A stretch of 64,000 nucleotides of DNA from JALZAA01 sp035316025 (GTDB lineage Bacteria > Actinomycetota > Acidimicrobiia > IMCC26256 > JACDBD01), in NCBI GenBank assembly GCA_035316025.1, contig DATFXL010000102.1, positions 5,295-69,294 on the forward strand, read 5' to 3'. Shown here piece by piece: positions 7,120-15,787 of the stretch (position 1 is its first letter; each line of letters begins with the position of its first letter). Below the pieces are notes generated by a model that saw only the letters and a program-made list of their open reading frames with translations, was not told the DNA's origin and did no database searches. Made by a program: the position numbers and the translations under genes.

Positions 7120-8007
7120 ATGAGTCTCACCGTCTTGGTCGCGGGAGCGACCGGCCGGTTCCGCCCGATCGTCCCGATGCTCGTCCAGCGTGGGCATCGA
7201 GTGCGCGCCGGTACGCGTGATCCCGGGTCGGCGGCAGCTCTCGAGCTGGCAGCCCTCGGTGCCGAACCGACGGTCTGCGACTTCGACGACCTGTCGACCA
7301 TCGAGGACGCGGCCCGGGGCGCCGATGCCGTGTTCGCCACCGGAACTGCGCACCGGGTCGGGCCCGACGGCGAGGTCCGACACGGGAACAATCTCGTCGA
7401 AGCCGTGAACGCGGCCGTCATCGGCCACGTCGTGTACACGTCGGGAGCCGGCGCCGATCGACACACGGGTGTGGGCGTCTTCGAACGCAAGTGGCAGGTC
7501 GAAGAGCGGCTGACGGATCGCCGTCTGCCGACCACGATCCTCGCCCCCGTCTTCCTCATGGAGAACGTCTTCAACCCCTGGAACCTGCCGGCTCTCGCGG
7601 CCGGCGTGTTCCCGAGCCCAACGTCACCGACGCGCGCGATCCAGCAGATCCCGATTGCCGACATCGCCACGTTTGCCGTGTACGCGCTCGAACATCGCGG
7701 AGATCTCGTTGGCCAGCGCATCGAGCTCGCGTCCGACTCGCTCGACGCGATCGAAGAGGCGCGCGTCATTTCGTCGGTGTCTGGCCGTCGGCTCGAAGTG
7801 CGCGAGGCCACGCCCGCCGGCGCCCTGCGCGGGTTGTTCGAGTGGCTCGAACGTGTGGGCTTCTCGGTCGACATCGCGGCGCTCCGACGCGACTTTCCGA
7901 CTGTTCCGTGGCACTCGTTCAGCGACTGGGCTGTCGAGCAGGACTGGACCACGTTGGACCCACCTGTACATGTCGGCGATCCCACCGGCTGCTCGACTCG
8001 GCAATGA
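7120..8007 (+). CDS. NmrA-like NAD(P)-binding protein
   Basis: This 295-residue atypical short-chain dehydrogenase belongs to the NmrA/NAD(P)H-binding group. It has an N-terminal Rossmann motif VAGATGRF (with a GxTGxx variant), an acidic turn region, and YTSGAG at the strand-4 position where SDRs carry catalytic Ser/Tyr. The family includes NAD(P) sensors, quinone oxidoreductases and ergot-type reductases; the substrate is unknown. ATG 7120 is chosen because a strong GAGGAGGT ribosome-binding site lies at 7105-7112; an open frame runs further upstream without such a site. A CsoR-like palindrome lies just upstream and may control it. Confidence 0.85.
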   Translation: MSLTVLVAGATGRFRPIVPMLVQRGHRVRAGTRDPGSAAALELAALGAEPTVCDFDDLSTIEDAARGADAVFATGTAHRVGPDGEVRHGNNLVEAVNAAVIGHVVYTSGAGADRHTGVGVFERKWQVEERLTDRRLPTTILAPVFLMENVFNPWNLPALAAGVFPSPTSPTRAIQQIPIADIATFAVYALEHRGDLVGQRIELASDSLDAIEEARVISSVSGRRLEVREATPAGALRGLFEWLERVGFSVDIAALRRDFPTVPWHSFSDWAVEQDWTTLDPPVHVGDPTGCSTRQ

Positions 8008-8063
8008 AAGACGAACGTCAGGCCGATCGCTACGCCGCTTGGAGACGGGGCCGCCAACCGCCG

Positions 8064-8083
8064 GGCACGAGCCGGCTCGTGCC
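8064..8083. terminator. Palindromic hairpin between convergent genes
   Basis: A 20-base perfect palindrome (GGCACGAG-CCGG-CTCGTGCC) lies between the stop of the NmrA-like gene (8007) and the stop of the cytochrome b gene (8131). No T-tract follows on either strand. Position and symmetry suggest a bidirectional terminator. Confidence 0.5.
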
Positions 8084-8130
8084 GACGGCGCCGGTGACGA
8101 CAGCCGCTGCGGCCACCACTGCGATCCGGC

Positions 8131-8760
8131 TCAGCGCGTCGCGGAGCGTTCGGTGGTGTCGCCCGTCAGCTCCCGGTACCAGGCGGGCCGCTCGGTGCGG
8201 GCCCAATAGGGCGTGACGCCCCCGCGGGTCATGCCGCCGAGTGCAATCGGATCGCGGATGGCGAAGAAGATGTGGCCGAGCACGGCGACCCAGATGCCGA
8301 AGGCGAACCAGTCGTGCACGAACGTCGCGCCCGTGCGCAGGTCGTTGGAGAACGGGCTCGGCCAGCGCAGCATCAACCCGGTGGCGAGCATGACGACGAC
8401 GGCGCCGGCGAAGAACGTGGCGTTGAGCTTCTGGCCGGCGTTGAACTTGCCCGTGTCGAGGCGGCCGGGCCGGACACGATTGCGACGGCGAAACCAGCGA
8501 GCGTCGTCTCGCGTCCAGCGGTTGATACGCGCAACGTCGCGGCGGAGCTGACTGCCCCACCGTCCGCCGAGGGCGACGAGCACGGGCACGGGTAGGAGGA
8601 TGCCGGCGTAAACGTGTACCTGCCGGAAGAGCTCGCGCCGTCCGAACATCGCCGAGAACGGGCCTGCGTACAACACCGCGCCGGTGAGCATCAGCACGCC
8701 GAAGAGCGCGGCCGTGGTCCAGTGAGCGACGCGCTCGACGCGGTCGAAGCGCGGGATCAT
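8131..8760 (-). CDS. Cytochrome b/b6 domain membrane protein
   Basis: This 209-residue protein has four hydrophobic helices and histidines placed as b-type haem ligands: RVAHW near the N-terminus, FRQVHVYAG, FVHDWFAFG and LGHIFFAIRD. It resembles the formate-dehydrogenase-gamma/cytochrome b561 family and should pass electrons between quinone and a periplasmic partner. It starts 7 bases after the molybdopterin oxidoreductase gene, so the two are probably an operon and a functional pair, analogous to MsrPQ. ATG 8760 was chosen; a GTG at 8787 inside the upstream gene is an alternative. Confidence 0.85.
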   Translation of the reverse strand: MIPRFDRVERVAHWTTAALFGVLMLTGAVLYAGPFSAMFGRRELFRQVHVYAGILLPVPVLVALGGRWGSQLRRDVARINRWTRDDARWFRRRNRVRPGRLDTGKFNAGQKLNATFFAGAVVVMLATGLMLRWPSPFSNDLRTGATFVHDWFAFGIWVAVLGHIFFAIRDPIALGGMTRGGVTPYWARTERPAWYRELTGDTTERSATR

Positions 8761-8767
8761 GTCGGGA

Positions 8768-9466
8768 TCACGTTGTGCTGTCGTCACGGTTGTTGGAGCG
8801 TCCGACCCAGGCGTCGACGTCGTAGCCGCGGTTCTCCCAGTAGCCCGGGACGACCTCATCGGTCACCTCGATGCGCTCGAGCCACTTGATCGACTTGTAG
8901 CCGTACATCGGCGCCACGTAGAGCCGGACGGGGCCGCCGTGGGCGTCCGAAAGGTTCTCGCCTTCCAGCTCGTAGGCGACGAGCACGTCGTCGCGGCGCG
9001 CTTGCTTCAGCGTGAGGCTCTCGGTGTACGTGCCGTCGAAGGACCGGAAGCGCAGCGCTTTCGCGGACGGCTGCACGCCGGCGCGGTCGAGCACATCGGC
9101 GAGCCGGACGCCCTTCCATTTCACGTCGAAGACGCGCCAACCCGTGACGCACTGAAAGTCGCGGCTGAGGCCGGCGGGCTGCATCGTGCGGAGATCGCCA
9201 TAGCTGAGCGCCAACGGCTGATCGACGAGGCCGGCGACCTGCAGGCGATACTCGTCGTGGCCGCGATGCGGCATCGAGCCCGTGACCGAATAGATGCGGA
9301 ATCGGCCGATCGGCAGGAGCCCCGACAGCCCGGTGCCGTCTTTGGCCAGGTACGGGCCCACCTGCCGCTCGAGCCATCGCTGGACGTTCGAGCCCCAGAG
9401 GATCCCCGCCGCGCCCACCCCCAGCAGTCCGAGGAACACCCGCCGTCCGACCGGTGCACCGTCCAT
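8768..9466 (-). CDS. Tat-exported molybdopterin-dependent oxidoreductase
   Basis: This 232-residue protein begins with a twin-arginine signal (GRRVFLGLLG, residues 7-16) and a hydrophobic stretch. An oxidoreductase molybdopterin-binding domain of the sulfite-oxidase/MsrP fold follows. The Mo-ligand cysteine lies in DFQCVTGWRVFDVKWKG, and the conserved HGGPVRLYVAPMYGYKSIKW segment is present. It would fold in the cytoplasm, be exported by Tat and act outside the membrane with the downstream cytochrome b as redox partner. The substrate could be methionine sulfoxide or another S/N-oxide. ATG 9466 starts directly at the Tat signal; the frame is open further upstream without a signal-like sequence. 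Confidence 0.87.
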   Translation of the reverse strand: MDGAPVGRRVFLGLLGVGAAGILWGSNVQRWLERQVGPYLAKDGTGLSGLLPIGRFRIYSVTGSMPHRGHDEYRLQVAGLVDQPLALSYGDLRTMQPAGLSRDFQCVTGWRVFDVKWKGVRLADVLDRAGVQPSAKALRFRSFDGTYTESLTLKQARRDDVLVAYELEGENLSDAHGGPVRLYVAPMYGYKSIKWLERIEVTDEVVPGYWENRGYDVDAWVGRSNNRDDSTT

Positions 9467-9528
9467 GCGCTCAGGATAGGAACCCCACCCCTCCGCGCCG
9501 GTGTCGCGATCCGGAATTCCCGGAACGC

Positions 9529-10926
9529 TCAGGCGCCGAGTGCCACTACCTCGGCGAAGCCGGCTTCGACGGACGCGGCGAACTCGGGCGCGTCGGGGAT
9601 CGCGACCGCGTCGGCGTTGATTCCGATGCAGCACGTGTCGCAGTGCGACAGCAACGTGACGTTGGCCGCGGTGCCCGACAGGGGGCCGAAGGGGTACATG
9701 CGCTCGAGCTCGGCGCCCGCGACGTACAACGGGAACGGCGAGCCCGGCACGTTGCTCGTGACGAAGTCGGATCCCTTCAGCATGGCGCCGAAGAACGCGG
9801 TGGTCATTCGCGACGGGAGCTGGTTGAGCACCATTGCGACGGCGTCGGTGAGGCCGATCGCCGGTTCGTCGCGTACGCCTTGGGCGAGGTGTCCGAGGGC
9901 TCGCATCCGCTCCTCGGGGTCGGCGATCTGGAGCGGGACGAGGAACCGGGACGGCGTGAAGTGATTCCCGCCGAGAGCGGCGCCCTCGCCCCGGAGGTTG
10001 ATGGGCATCATCATCCGCAGCTCGGCCGGCTCGACGTCGTGTTGCTCGTGGTAGCGCTGTATGCCGCCGACGACGGACGCGAGAAACGCGTCGTTGAGCG
10101 AGCCGCCGACCGACTTGGCGGCGCGCTTCAAGTCGTCCAGTGGCACGTCGAGCGTCGCCAGGCTGCGAGCGAGGCTGCGAGCACCGATGATCGGCGAGCG
10201 GGGCGTGGTCGCCGGCGCAAGGAAGGACGCCAAGGACCGCGCCATCCGGCCGGCTTCCTTCAACGCGGCCTCGGGGTCACGGGTGACGTCGCGTGCCGCG
10301 TGGACCGTGTTGGCGAGCGCGTGCTGGACGATGGCCCAGGCTCGCTGCCGTTGGTAGTCAAGGGAGCGGCCGAGGAGCGCGATCGGCGTCAAAGCGGGGA
10401 GATCGTGGAGCTCGACCGTCCGCGCCGGTGATTCCGGCTCGCGCTCGAGGTCGAACAGCATCATCAGGAGCTTCATGCCGCCGACACCATCGGTCATCGA
10501 GTGGTGCACCTTGATGACGAACGCCGCCCGGCCGCCTTCGAGCCCGTCCACGACCGTGTACTCCCACAGGGGCCGGACGCGGTCGAAGCCGGCCATGGCG
10601 GCATTGCGAGCGAGGTCGAGCACCGAGTCGAAGTTGCCGGGGTCGGGGGCGCGCACGCGGCGCAGGTGATACGACAGGTCGAAGTTTGGATCGGCGGACC
10701 AGCACGGTGGTCCGACGCGCGGGAGCGGCGTCACAACGCGTTGGCGCAGGCGGGGGATGAGGCGGCTGCCACGATCGACCCGCTCGACCAGCGCATCCCA
10801 GTCCGGGCTGCGGTCGAGTGTCAGGATCGTGACGACCGTCGAGCGGAGCGTGGGGTCCTTCTCAACGGTCCACATGAGCGCGTCGGCGTCGCTCATCTGG
10901 AGATCGAACTCGGCGGCCCCCGCCAC
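9529..10926 (-). CDS. Wax ester synthase/diacylglycerol acyltransferase (WS/DGAT)
   Basis: This acyltransferase makes wax esters or triacylglycerol from acyl-CoA. The catalytic motif HHxxxDG appears as VKVHHSMTDG. The conserved MPINLRGEG and TSNVPGSPFPLYVAGAELE segments of the family's C-terminal domain are also present. With GTG 10926 it has 465 residues, the normal family length, and opens with FDLQMSDADALMW, equivalent to the usual MxxLSxxDAxF start. It lies 14 bases after apgM on the same strand. Storage lipid synthesis is common in soil actinobacteria. ATG 10896 is a shorter alternative start. Confidence 0.9.
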   Translation of the reverse strand: MAGAAEFDLQMSDADALMWTVEKDPTLRSTVVTILTLDRSPDWDALVERVDRGSRLIPRLRQRVVTPLPRVGPPCWSADPNFDLSYHLRRVRAPDPGNFDSVLDLARNAAMAGFDRVRPLWEYTVVDGLEGGRAAFVIKVHHSMTDGVGGMKLLMMLFDLEREPESPARTVELHDLPALTPIALLGRSLDYQRQRAWAIVQHALANTVHAARDVTRDPEAALKEAGRMARSLASFLAPATTPRSPIIGARSLARSLATLDVPLDDLKRAAKSVGGSLNDAFLASVVGGIQRYHEQHDVEPAELRMMMPINLRGEGAALGGNHFTPSRFLVPLQIADPEERMRALGHLAQGVRDEPAIGLTDAVAMVLNQLPSRMTTAFFGAMLKGSDFVTSNVPGSPFPLYVAGAELERMYPFGPLSGTAANVTLLSHCDTCCIGINADAVAIPDAPEFAASVEAGFAEVVALGA

Positions 10927-10940
10927 GGGCCCAGCGTGCG

Positions 10941-12134
10941 CTATGCGCCGTACTTCTGCAAGCGGCCCGCGTTCGCCAGCATCAGCGCCATGAGCTCCTT
11001 GGTGGGACGGAGACCGAGACCACCGTGCCGGCACCAACGCTCGCCGAACCGGTCGACGTCGTCGCGACCGCACCGCTCACTCCACAGCAGTGCCGGCACC
11101 GGGTGCCAGGAGTGCGCGGCCATCTGCGTCGGCGTGGAGTGGTCGCCCGACACTGCGATCACATCGGGCAGAAGCGCCCGCAGCTCGGGGACGACGGCGT
11201 CGAGCTGCTCGATCGCGGCGATCTTGCGGGGGCGGTCGCCGTCCTCGCCGGCGGAATCCGTCCCCTTGTGGTGGACGAAGAAGTAGTCGTAATCCTCCCA
11301 GCCGTCGCGTAGGACCTGCAGCTCGTCGGTCAGTGTCGTGGGCCGGCCGAGCACGTCCATCCCGAGCAGCCGGGCGATGCCGCGGTACATCGGGTAGATC
11401 GCGACGGCAGCGGCGCGCAGGCCGTACCGCTCTGCGAAGCCGGGAAGCTCCCGGTGCGTGTCGAAGCCACGCAACAGGATGCCGTTCGCCTTCGGCTCGC
11501 CGGCCAGGACGTTTTGCACCTGGGTGACGAGCTCGGTGACGAGCTCGGCCGTGTGCTTCGCCTCAGGCTCCAGCGGCTGCGGGTCGAGCGGCGCGACGCC
11601 TTCGCGCTGCGGGTCGGTGTCGGTCAGCGCGGGGTCGAGGCCGGCGCCGCGCAGCACGACGAGCAAGCGGTGCTCCCGTTCGTGCCGGAAGAACACCTCG
11701 GCGCCGTCCAGGCGCACGCCGTCCTCGAGCTTGGCGACGGCGGCGGTCGCTTCGGCGTCGGGGACGCGCCCGGCACGCCGGTCGGCGACGGTGCCGTCGC
11801 CGGCGAGCGTGCAGAGGTTGCCCCGAGCGGCGACGTCGCCCGTGCGCAGCTCGAAGTCGAGCCCGGCCGCGCTGAGCGCACCGCGTCCGAGCTCGAAGCG
11901 CCCGGGGTCGTAGCCGAACAGACCGAGGTGCCCGGGGCCGGACCCGGGCGTGATGCCGGGGCCGACCGGTTCGACGAGACCGGAGATCGCTTCGGTCGCG
12001 AGCCGGTCGAGATTCGGCGTCGCGGCCTCCTCGAGCTCGGTGCCGTACTCGGTGTCGGCATAGCCGCCGAGGCCGTCCATGACGACGAGCAACATCTTCG
12101 TGTCCGCGGCCTGGATCAGTCGCGTGACGTCCAT
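10941..12134 (-). CDS. apgM: 2,3-bisphosphoglycerate-independent phosphoglycerate mutase, archaeal type
   Basis: This 397-residue alkaline-phosphatase-superfamily enzyme interconverts 3- and 2-phosphoglycerate in glycolysis. The N-terminal metal-binding motif LLVVMDGLGG, the segment ATPNLDRLA, GPGHLGLFGYDP and the C-terminal SGDHSTPTQMAAHSWHPVP match the ApgM family rather than GpmI or GpmA. ATG 12134 is the start. The neighbours WS/DGAT and enoyl-CoA hydratase share its strand with short gaps, but no obvious pathway links them. Confidence 0.93.
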   Translation of the reverse strand: MDVTRLIQAADTKMLLVVMDGLGGYADTEYGTELEEAATPNLDRLATEAISGLVEPVGPGITPGSGPGHLGLFGYDPGRFELGRGALSAAGLDFELRTGDVAARGNLCTLAGDGTVADRRAGRVPDAEATAAVAKLEDGVRLDGAEVFFRHEREHRLLVVLRGAGLDPALTDTDPQREGVAPLDPQPLEPEAKHTAELVTELVTQVQNVLAGEPKANGILLRGFDTHRELPGFAERYGLRAAAVAIYPMYRGIARLLGMDVLGRPTTLTDELQVLRDGWEDYDYFFVHHKGTDSAGEDGDRPRKIAAIEQLDAVVPELRALLPDVIAVSGDHSTPTQMAAHSWHPVPALLWSERCGRDDVDRFGERWCRHGGLGLRPTKELMALMLANAGRLQKYGA

Positions 12135-12152
12135 GGGCTCACCGTACCGCCG

Positions 12153-12926
12153 CTACCGCTGCTGGCCGCGGCCCCGTTCGACGACGGCCGCTCGTCGTCG
12201 GTCGATCTCGGACGAATCGACGCGGAAGTTGCGGAACCGTTCCTGCTCGAGCGCGAGCGCATCGCCGACGCTCACCTCGGAGCCGCGGTCGTACAGCTGC
12301 TTCAGATTGCGGACGGCCTGCTGGTCGTTGCCCGCGATGTCGGTCGCCAGGCGGTGGGCGGTCGGCAGTAGCTTGTCGTGGGCGACCACGTGGTTCACCA
12401 CCCGCAGCGCGAGCGCCTCGGTGGCGTCGACGAAGTTTCCGGTGAGACTCATCTCCTTCGCCCGGCGCAGGCCGACGGTCTGGGGAAGGAACACGCTCAT
12501 CCCTCCGCCCGGGGTCACGCCCACGCGCGCGTGGGTGTCGCCGAACGTCGCTCGCTCGGACGCGACGAGGAAGTCGCAACCCAATGCAAGCTCGAATCCA
12601 CCGGTCACCGCGGGACCGTTGATCGCGCCGATGACCGGCTTCGTCATCGTCCACAGCACGGTGAACGGGCTGCGATGCTCGTCGTCGCGTCCGCCGACGA
12701 GGTTCTCGGCGGTCGTGCCGAGCTCCCGGAGGTCGAGGCCGGCGCAGAACGCGGGGTCGGCGCCGGTGAGGACGACAACGTCGACGCCGTCGTCGGACTC
12801 GGCGGCCCCGAGCGCGATCGCGAACTCACGCTGCAGCTCGCTGTTCATCGCGTTGCGGGCGTCGGGACGATTGAGTGTGACCGTGCACACGCGATCGGCC
12901 ATTCCCGACAAAACCGTTTCGCCCAT
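12153..12926 (-). CDS. Enoyl-CoA hydratase/isomerase family protein
   Basis: This 257-residue crotonase-fold protein has the oxyanion-hole segments CAGLDLRELG and INGPAVTGGFELALGCDFLVAS, followed by HARVGVTPGGGMSVFLP where the two catalytic glutamates would normally sit. The second position looks like the GG variant, so hydratase activity is less certain than thioester binding. It could be a hydratase, isomerase or hydrolase of acyl-CoA. It precedes apgM by 18 bases on the minus strand. ATG 12926 is the start. Confidence 0.87.
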   Translation of the reverse strand: MGETVLSGMADRVCTVTLNRPDARNAMNSELQREFAIALGAAESDDGVDVVVLTGADPAFCAGLDLRELGTTAENLVGGRDDEHRSPFTVLWTMTKPVIGAINGPAVTGGFELALGCDFLVASERATFGDTHARVGVTPGGGMSVFLPQTVGLRRAKEMSLTGNFVDATEALALRVVNHVVAHDKLLPTAHRLATDIAGNDQQAVRNLKQLYDRGSEVSVGDALALEQERFRNFRVDSSEIDRRRAAVVERGRGQQR

Positions 12927-12952
12927 GGCTTGACCTTAGTAATGCTTCACCG

Positions 12953-13093
12953 ATGGACACTCGGGAGCTCGACCCGGCCGCGCCGGCGGGTTTCCACATC
13001 TCTGACACGCCGGCGTGGGGTCATTTCGTCAATGTCGAGCACCTGGTCATGCGCCGGTTCGGGCGCGTTCTGAGGGTGCCTGCCGGCCGGTAG
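12953..13093 (+). CDS. Possible small protein (46 aa)
   Basis: An ATG at 12953 opens a 46-codon frame ending at TAG 13093, ten bases before the GTG of the aldolase gene. Codon third positions are mostly G or C, as in neighbouring genes, and the product (MDTRELDPAAPAGFHISD...) has an ordinary composition. It begins 26 bases from the divergent enoyl-CoA hydratase start. I do not recognise it. It may be a leader or small ORF upstream of the aldolase, or chance. Confidence 0.3.
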   Translation: MDTRELDPAAPAGFHISDTPAWGHFVNVEHLVMRRFGRVLRVPAGR

Positions 13094-13102
13094 CTTGCGG
13101 GC

Positions 13103-13870
13103 GTGGCTGCCGCCGTGTTCACAGGTGTCGGCGTCGCGCTCGTGACGCTGTTCGACGACCGGGGCGAGCTGGACGCGCCGGCCACGGCGGACCTCGCCGC
13201 CCGGCTCGTCGACCTGGGGATGCGCGCCGTCGTGGTCGCGGGCACGACGGGAGAGGCCGCCGCCCTCGAGGCCGGCGAGCGCATCGCGCTGCTCGAAGCG
13301 GTCCGGCGCCGAGTTCCCTTGTCGGTCCCCGTGATCGCAGGCACCGGGGCGCCGTCGGCTCGGCAGGCCGCCGCGCTCACGCGCGACGCCGTCGAGCGAG
13401 GCGCCGACGCGGTGCTGACGCTGTCGCCGCCGGGCGTGGCTGACCCTCGGGCCTACTTCGACGCGGTCGCGAAGGCCGCCGGCGGGGCACCCGTCCTCGC
13501 CTATCACTACCCGAAGGCTGCGCCGCCGGGCATCGCCGTGCGCTTCATCGGCGACCTCCCCGTCGCTGGCATCAAGGACTCCTCGGGAGACGCGGAGCGG
13601 CTGCTGCACGAGCTCGACCGGTACGAGGGGGCGATCTACACGGGGTCGTCTGCGCTGTTGTCGTTCGCGGGGCCGCTCGGGTGCGCCGGCGCCATCCTGT
13701 CCCTCGCCAATGCAGAGCCCGAACGGTGCATGCGGGCGTTCACCGGCGACGTGGTGGCCCAGGGCGCACTGTTGCAATCGCACCTGGCCGCCCACGAGAG
13801 CTTCCCCCGCGGCCTCAAGGAGATGGTCGCGGCGCGCTTCGGGACGTCGACGGTGTGCCGGGTCGCGTAG
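13103..13870 (+). CDS. Dihydrodipicolinate synthase family aldolase
   Basis: This 255-residue class I aldolase has the DHDPS/NAL fold. GTTGEAAAL (about residues 48-56) is the substrate carboxylate-binding motif, YHYP contains the conserved tyrosine, and GIKDSSGD holds the Schiff-base lysine. It is shorter than typical DapA (about 290-300 residues), so it is more likely a catabolic or sugar-acid aldolase than the lysine pathway enzyme. The GTG start is at 13103. Its TAG ends one base before the stop of the convergent amidohydrolase. Confidence 0.85.
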   Translation: MAAAVFTGVGVALVTLFDDRGELDAPATADLAARLVDLGMRAVVVAGTTGEAAALEAGERIALLEAVRRRVPLSVPVIAGTGAPSARQAAALTRDAVERGADAVLTLSPPGVADPRAYFDAVAKAAGGAPVLAYHYPKAAPPGIAVRFIGDLPVAGIKDSSGDAERLLHELDRYEGAIYTGSSALLSFAGPLGCAGAILSLANAEPERCMRAFTGDVVAQGALLQSHLAAHESFPRGLKEMVAARFGTSTVCRVA

Positions 13871-14938
13871 CTACCAGCTGACGCCGAAACGCTCCTCCAG
13901 CCGGTAGAAGCGTGCCGGCGTGTCCCACAGCACGGCGGTGAGGTCGCCGCCGCCGAGCCCGTGCTCGACCGACTCCTTCAGGAAGCCGGTGACGGCCTCG
14001 GGGTACATCGCGTCCGGATGCGGGAAGTCGCTCGCCCACACCACGTGGTCGGCGCCGACCTGCGAGACCGTCCACGCCGCCAGCGGGTCGTCGGGATCGG
14101 TGCTGATCATGCACTGGCGCGCGAAGTACTCCGAGGGCATCAGTGACAGCTCGGCGGTCTCGGTGTCGTGCATCCATTCGGCGTGCCCGTCGAGACGCGC
14201 CAGCCAGTACGGCAGCCAGCCCGTCCCCGACTCGAGGAAGGCGACGCGGAGGGCCGGATGCCGCTCCAGTGCGCCCTCGAGCACCAGGCTCGCCATCGCC
14301 GCCATCTGTTCCATCGGATGGGACATGGCATGGCGGACGGCAAACGTCCCGCTCACCTCGCGGCCGATCGTGGGCGCGCCGCGCACGCCGAGCCCCTCGT
14401 GGACCGCCAGGACGAGCCCGGTCTCCTCGAGCACGTCGAAGAGCGAGTCGTAGTCGCGGGCGCCGAGGCTGCGGCCGAACACATGGTTGGGGCGAACCAT
14501 GACGCCGGGAAGGCCGAGGTCGGCAGCCGTGCGCGCGGCGTCGACCGCCAGGGTCACGTTGGCCAGCGGAGCGATCCCGACTCCGGCGAGGCGGGAGGGA
14601 TCCGTCGAGCAGTAGCCGGCGATCCAGTCGTTGTACCTGCGGCACGCGGCCGCCGCGCCGTTGGCATCGAGCTCGGGCAGGTACGGCACGTACAGCCCGA
14701 TGGACGGGTACAGCACGACGGCGTCGATGTCCTCGATGTCCATGCAGCGCAGGTAGGCGTCGGCCGCACACCCGGACTCGAAGAAGTCCACGAGCTTCGA
14801 CATGTCTCCGGCCGCCTCGAACGGCGTCGTCGGCGGCAGATCCATGATCTCGGGGCCGGCGCGCTGTGCCTCGCCGAACACGTCGGCCGGCTCGACGACA
14901 TGCGCGTCGGCGTCGAGGATCCTCATCCCGTCACGCAT
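13871..14938 (-). CDS. Amidohydrolase family protein (PF04909 type)
   Basis: This 355-residue TIM-barrel metal-dependent hydrolase or decarboxylase opens with RILDADAHVVEPADVF, a variant of the amidohydrolase-2 N-terminal motif. It also has GVMVRPNHVFGRS, ESGTGWLPYWLARLDGH and WASDFPHPDAMYPE, where His and Asp metal ligands are expected. Family members include ACMSD-like decarboxylases and aromatic-ring-pathway enzymes; the substrate is unknown. It is followed on the same strand by nothing, and preceded by two SDR genes that may form one catabolic unit with it. An internal ATG at 14926 is an alternative start. Confidence 0.87.
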   Translation of the reverse strand: MRDGMRILDADAHVVEPADVFGEAQRAGPEIMDLPPTTPFEAAGDMSKLVDFFESGCAADAYLRCMDIEDIDAVVLYPSIGLYVPYLPELDANGAAAACRRYNDWIAGYCSTDPSRLAGVGIAPLANVTLAVDAARTAADLGLPGVMVRPNHVFGRSLGARDYDSLFDVLEETGLVLAVHEGLGVRGAPTIGREVSGTFAVRHAMSHPMEQMAAMASLVLEGALERHPALRVAFLESGTGWLPYWLARLDGHAEWMHDTETAELSLMPSEYFARQCMISTDPDDPLAAWTVSQVGADHVVWASDFPHPDAMYPEAVTGFLKESVEHGLGGGDLTAVLWDTPARFYRLEERFGVSW

Positions 14939-14998
14939 CGCGACGCTCCACGATGCTTCCCCCGACCGTCAAGATGTTGGTGCTCATGCTCATGGTCG

Positions 14999-15787
14999 TC
15001 ACATCCTCCGCGCCGCCAGCCCGCCGTCGAGGGGGAAGACGGATCCGCTGATGTAGCTCGACTCGTCGCCGGCCAGGAACATGATCGACTCGCAGACGTC
15101 GTCGGCGGTCCCGAGCCGGCGCATCGGCGTCCGGTCGGCGACCATGCGCTTGATCGCCTCCGGGTCAGGTGCCTGCTCGACCACCTTCAAGAACAGCCCC
15201 GCTTCGCAGGCGGTCGGCGAGACCACGTTCACTCGCACCTGGTCCGGCGCGTGCTCGATTGCCGCCTGCTTGGCCAGGTTCACGAGTGCGCCCTTCGACG
15301 CGCAGTACGCCGCGTACCCCGGCGAGCCGATCGCGCCGAGCACCGAGCCGAGCAGGATCGCCGAGCCACCGTCGGAGCGCGCCATGGCCGGGATGGCGTG
15401 CTTGAGGCAGAGGAAGGGGCCCTTGAGGTTCACGTCGAGCACCCGTTGCCACTCCTCGTCGCTCGTCTCGGCCAGTGACGCACGCACCTCGACCGCCGCG
15501 CTGGACACGAGCACGTCGAGCCGACCGTCACCGTTCCCGCCGGTGGCGGCGCCGACCATGCGTTGCACGTCTTCCTCGCTCCTGACGTCGGCGGCGACCG
15601 CTTCGGCGACGCCCCCCGCTTTCACCACCGCGCCCGCGACCCGTGCCGCCGCCGCCTCGTCGATGTCGGCGACGATGACCCGGGCACCGGCCGCCGCCAG
15701 GCGGGCCACGGTGGCCTCGCCGAGTCCCGACGCGCCGCCCGTGACGATGGCGGTCCGCCCGCCCAAGCGGCCTTCCGCCGCGCTCAT
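14999..15787 (-). CDS. SDR family oxidoreductase
   Basis: This 262-residue classical short-chain dehydrogenase has the cofactor motif TGGASGLG near residue 16, VLVSSAAVEV in place of the usual NNAG, and the catalytic pair in YAAYCASKGAL. It should use NAD(P)H on an alcohol or ketone substrate. Its ATG (15787) overlaps the stop of the upstream SDR (ATGA), so the two are coupled. They may act in sequence or as a heteromer. The amidohydrolase gene follows 60 bases later on the same strand. Confidence 0.9.
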   Translation of the reverse strand: MSAAEGRLGGRTAIVTGGASGLGEATVARLAAAGARVIVADIDEAAAARVAGAVVKAGGVAEAVAADVRSEEDVQRMVGAATGGNGDGRLDVLVSSAAVEVRASLAETSDEEWQRVLDVNLKGPFLCLKHAIPAMARSDGGSAILLGSVLGAIGSPGYAAYCASKGALVNLAKQAAIEHAPDQVRVNVVSPTACEAGLFLKVVEQAPDPEAIKRMVADRTPMRRLGTADDVCESIMFLAGDESSYISGSVFPLDGGLAARRM

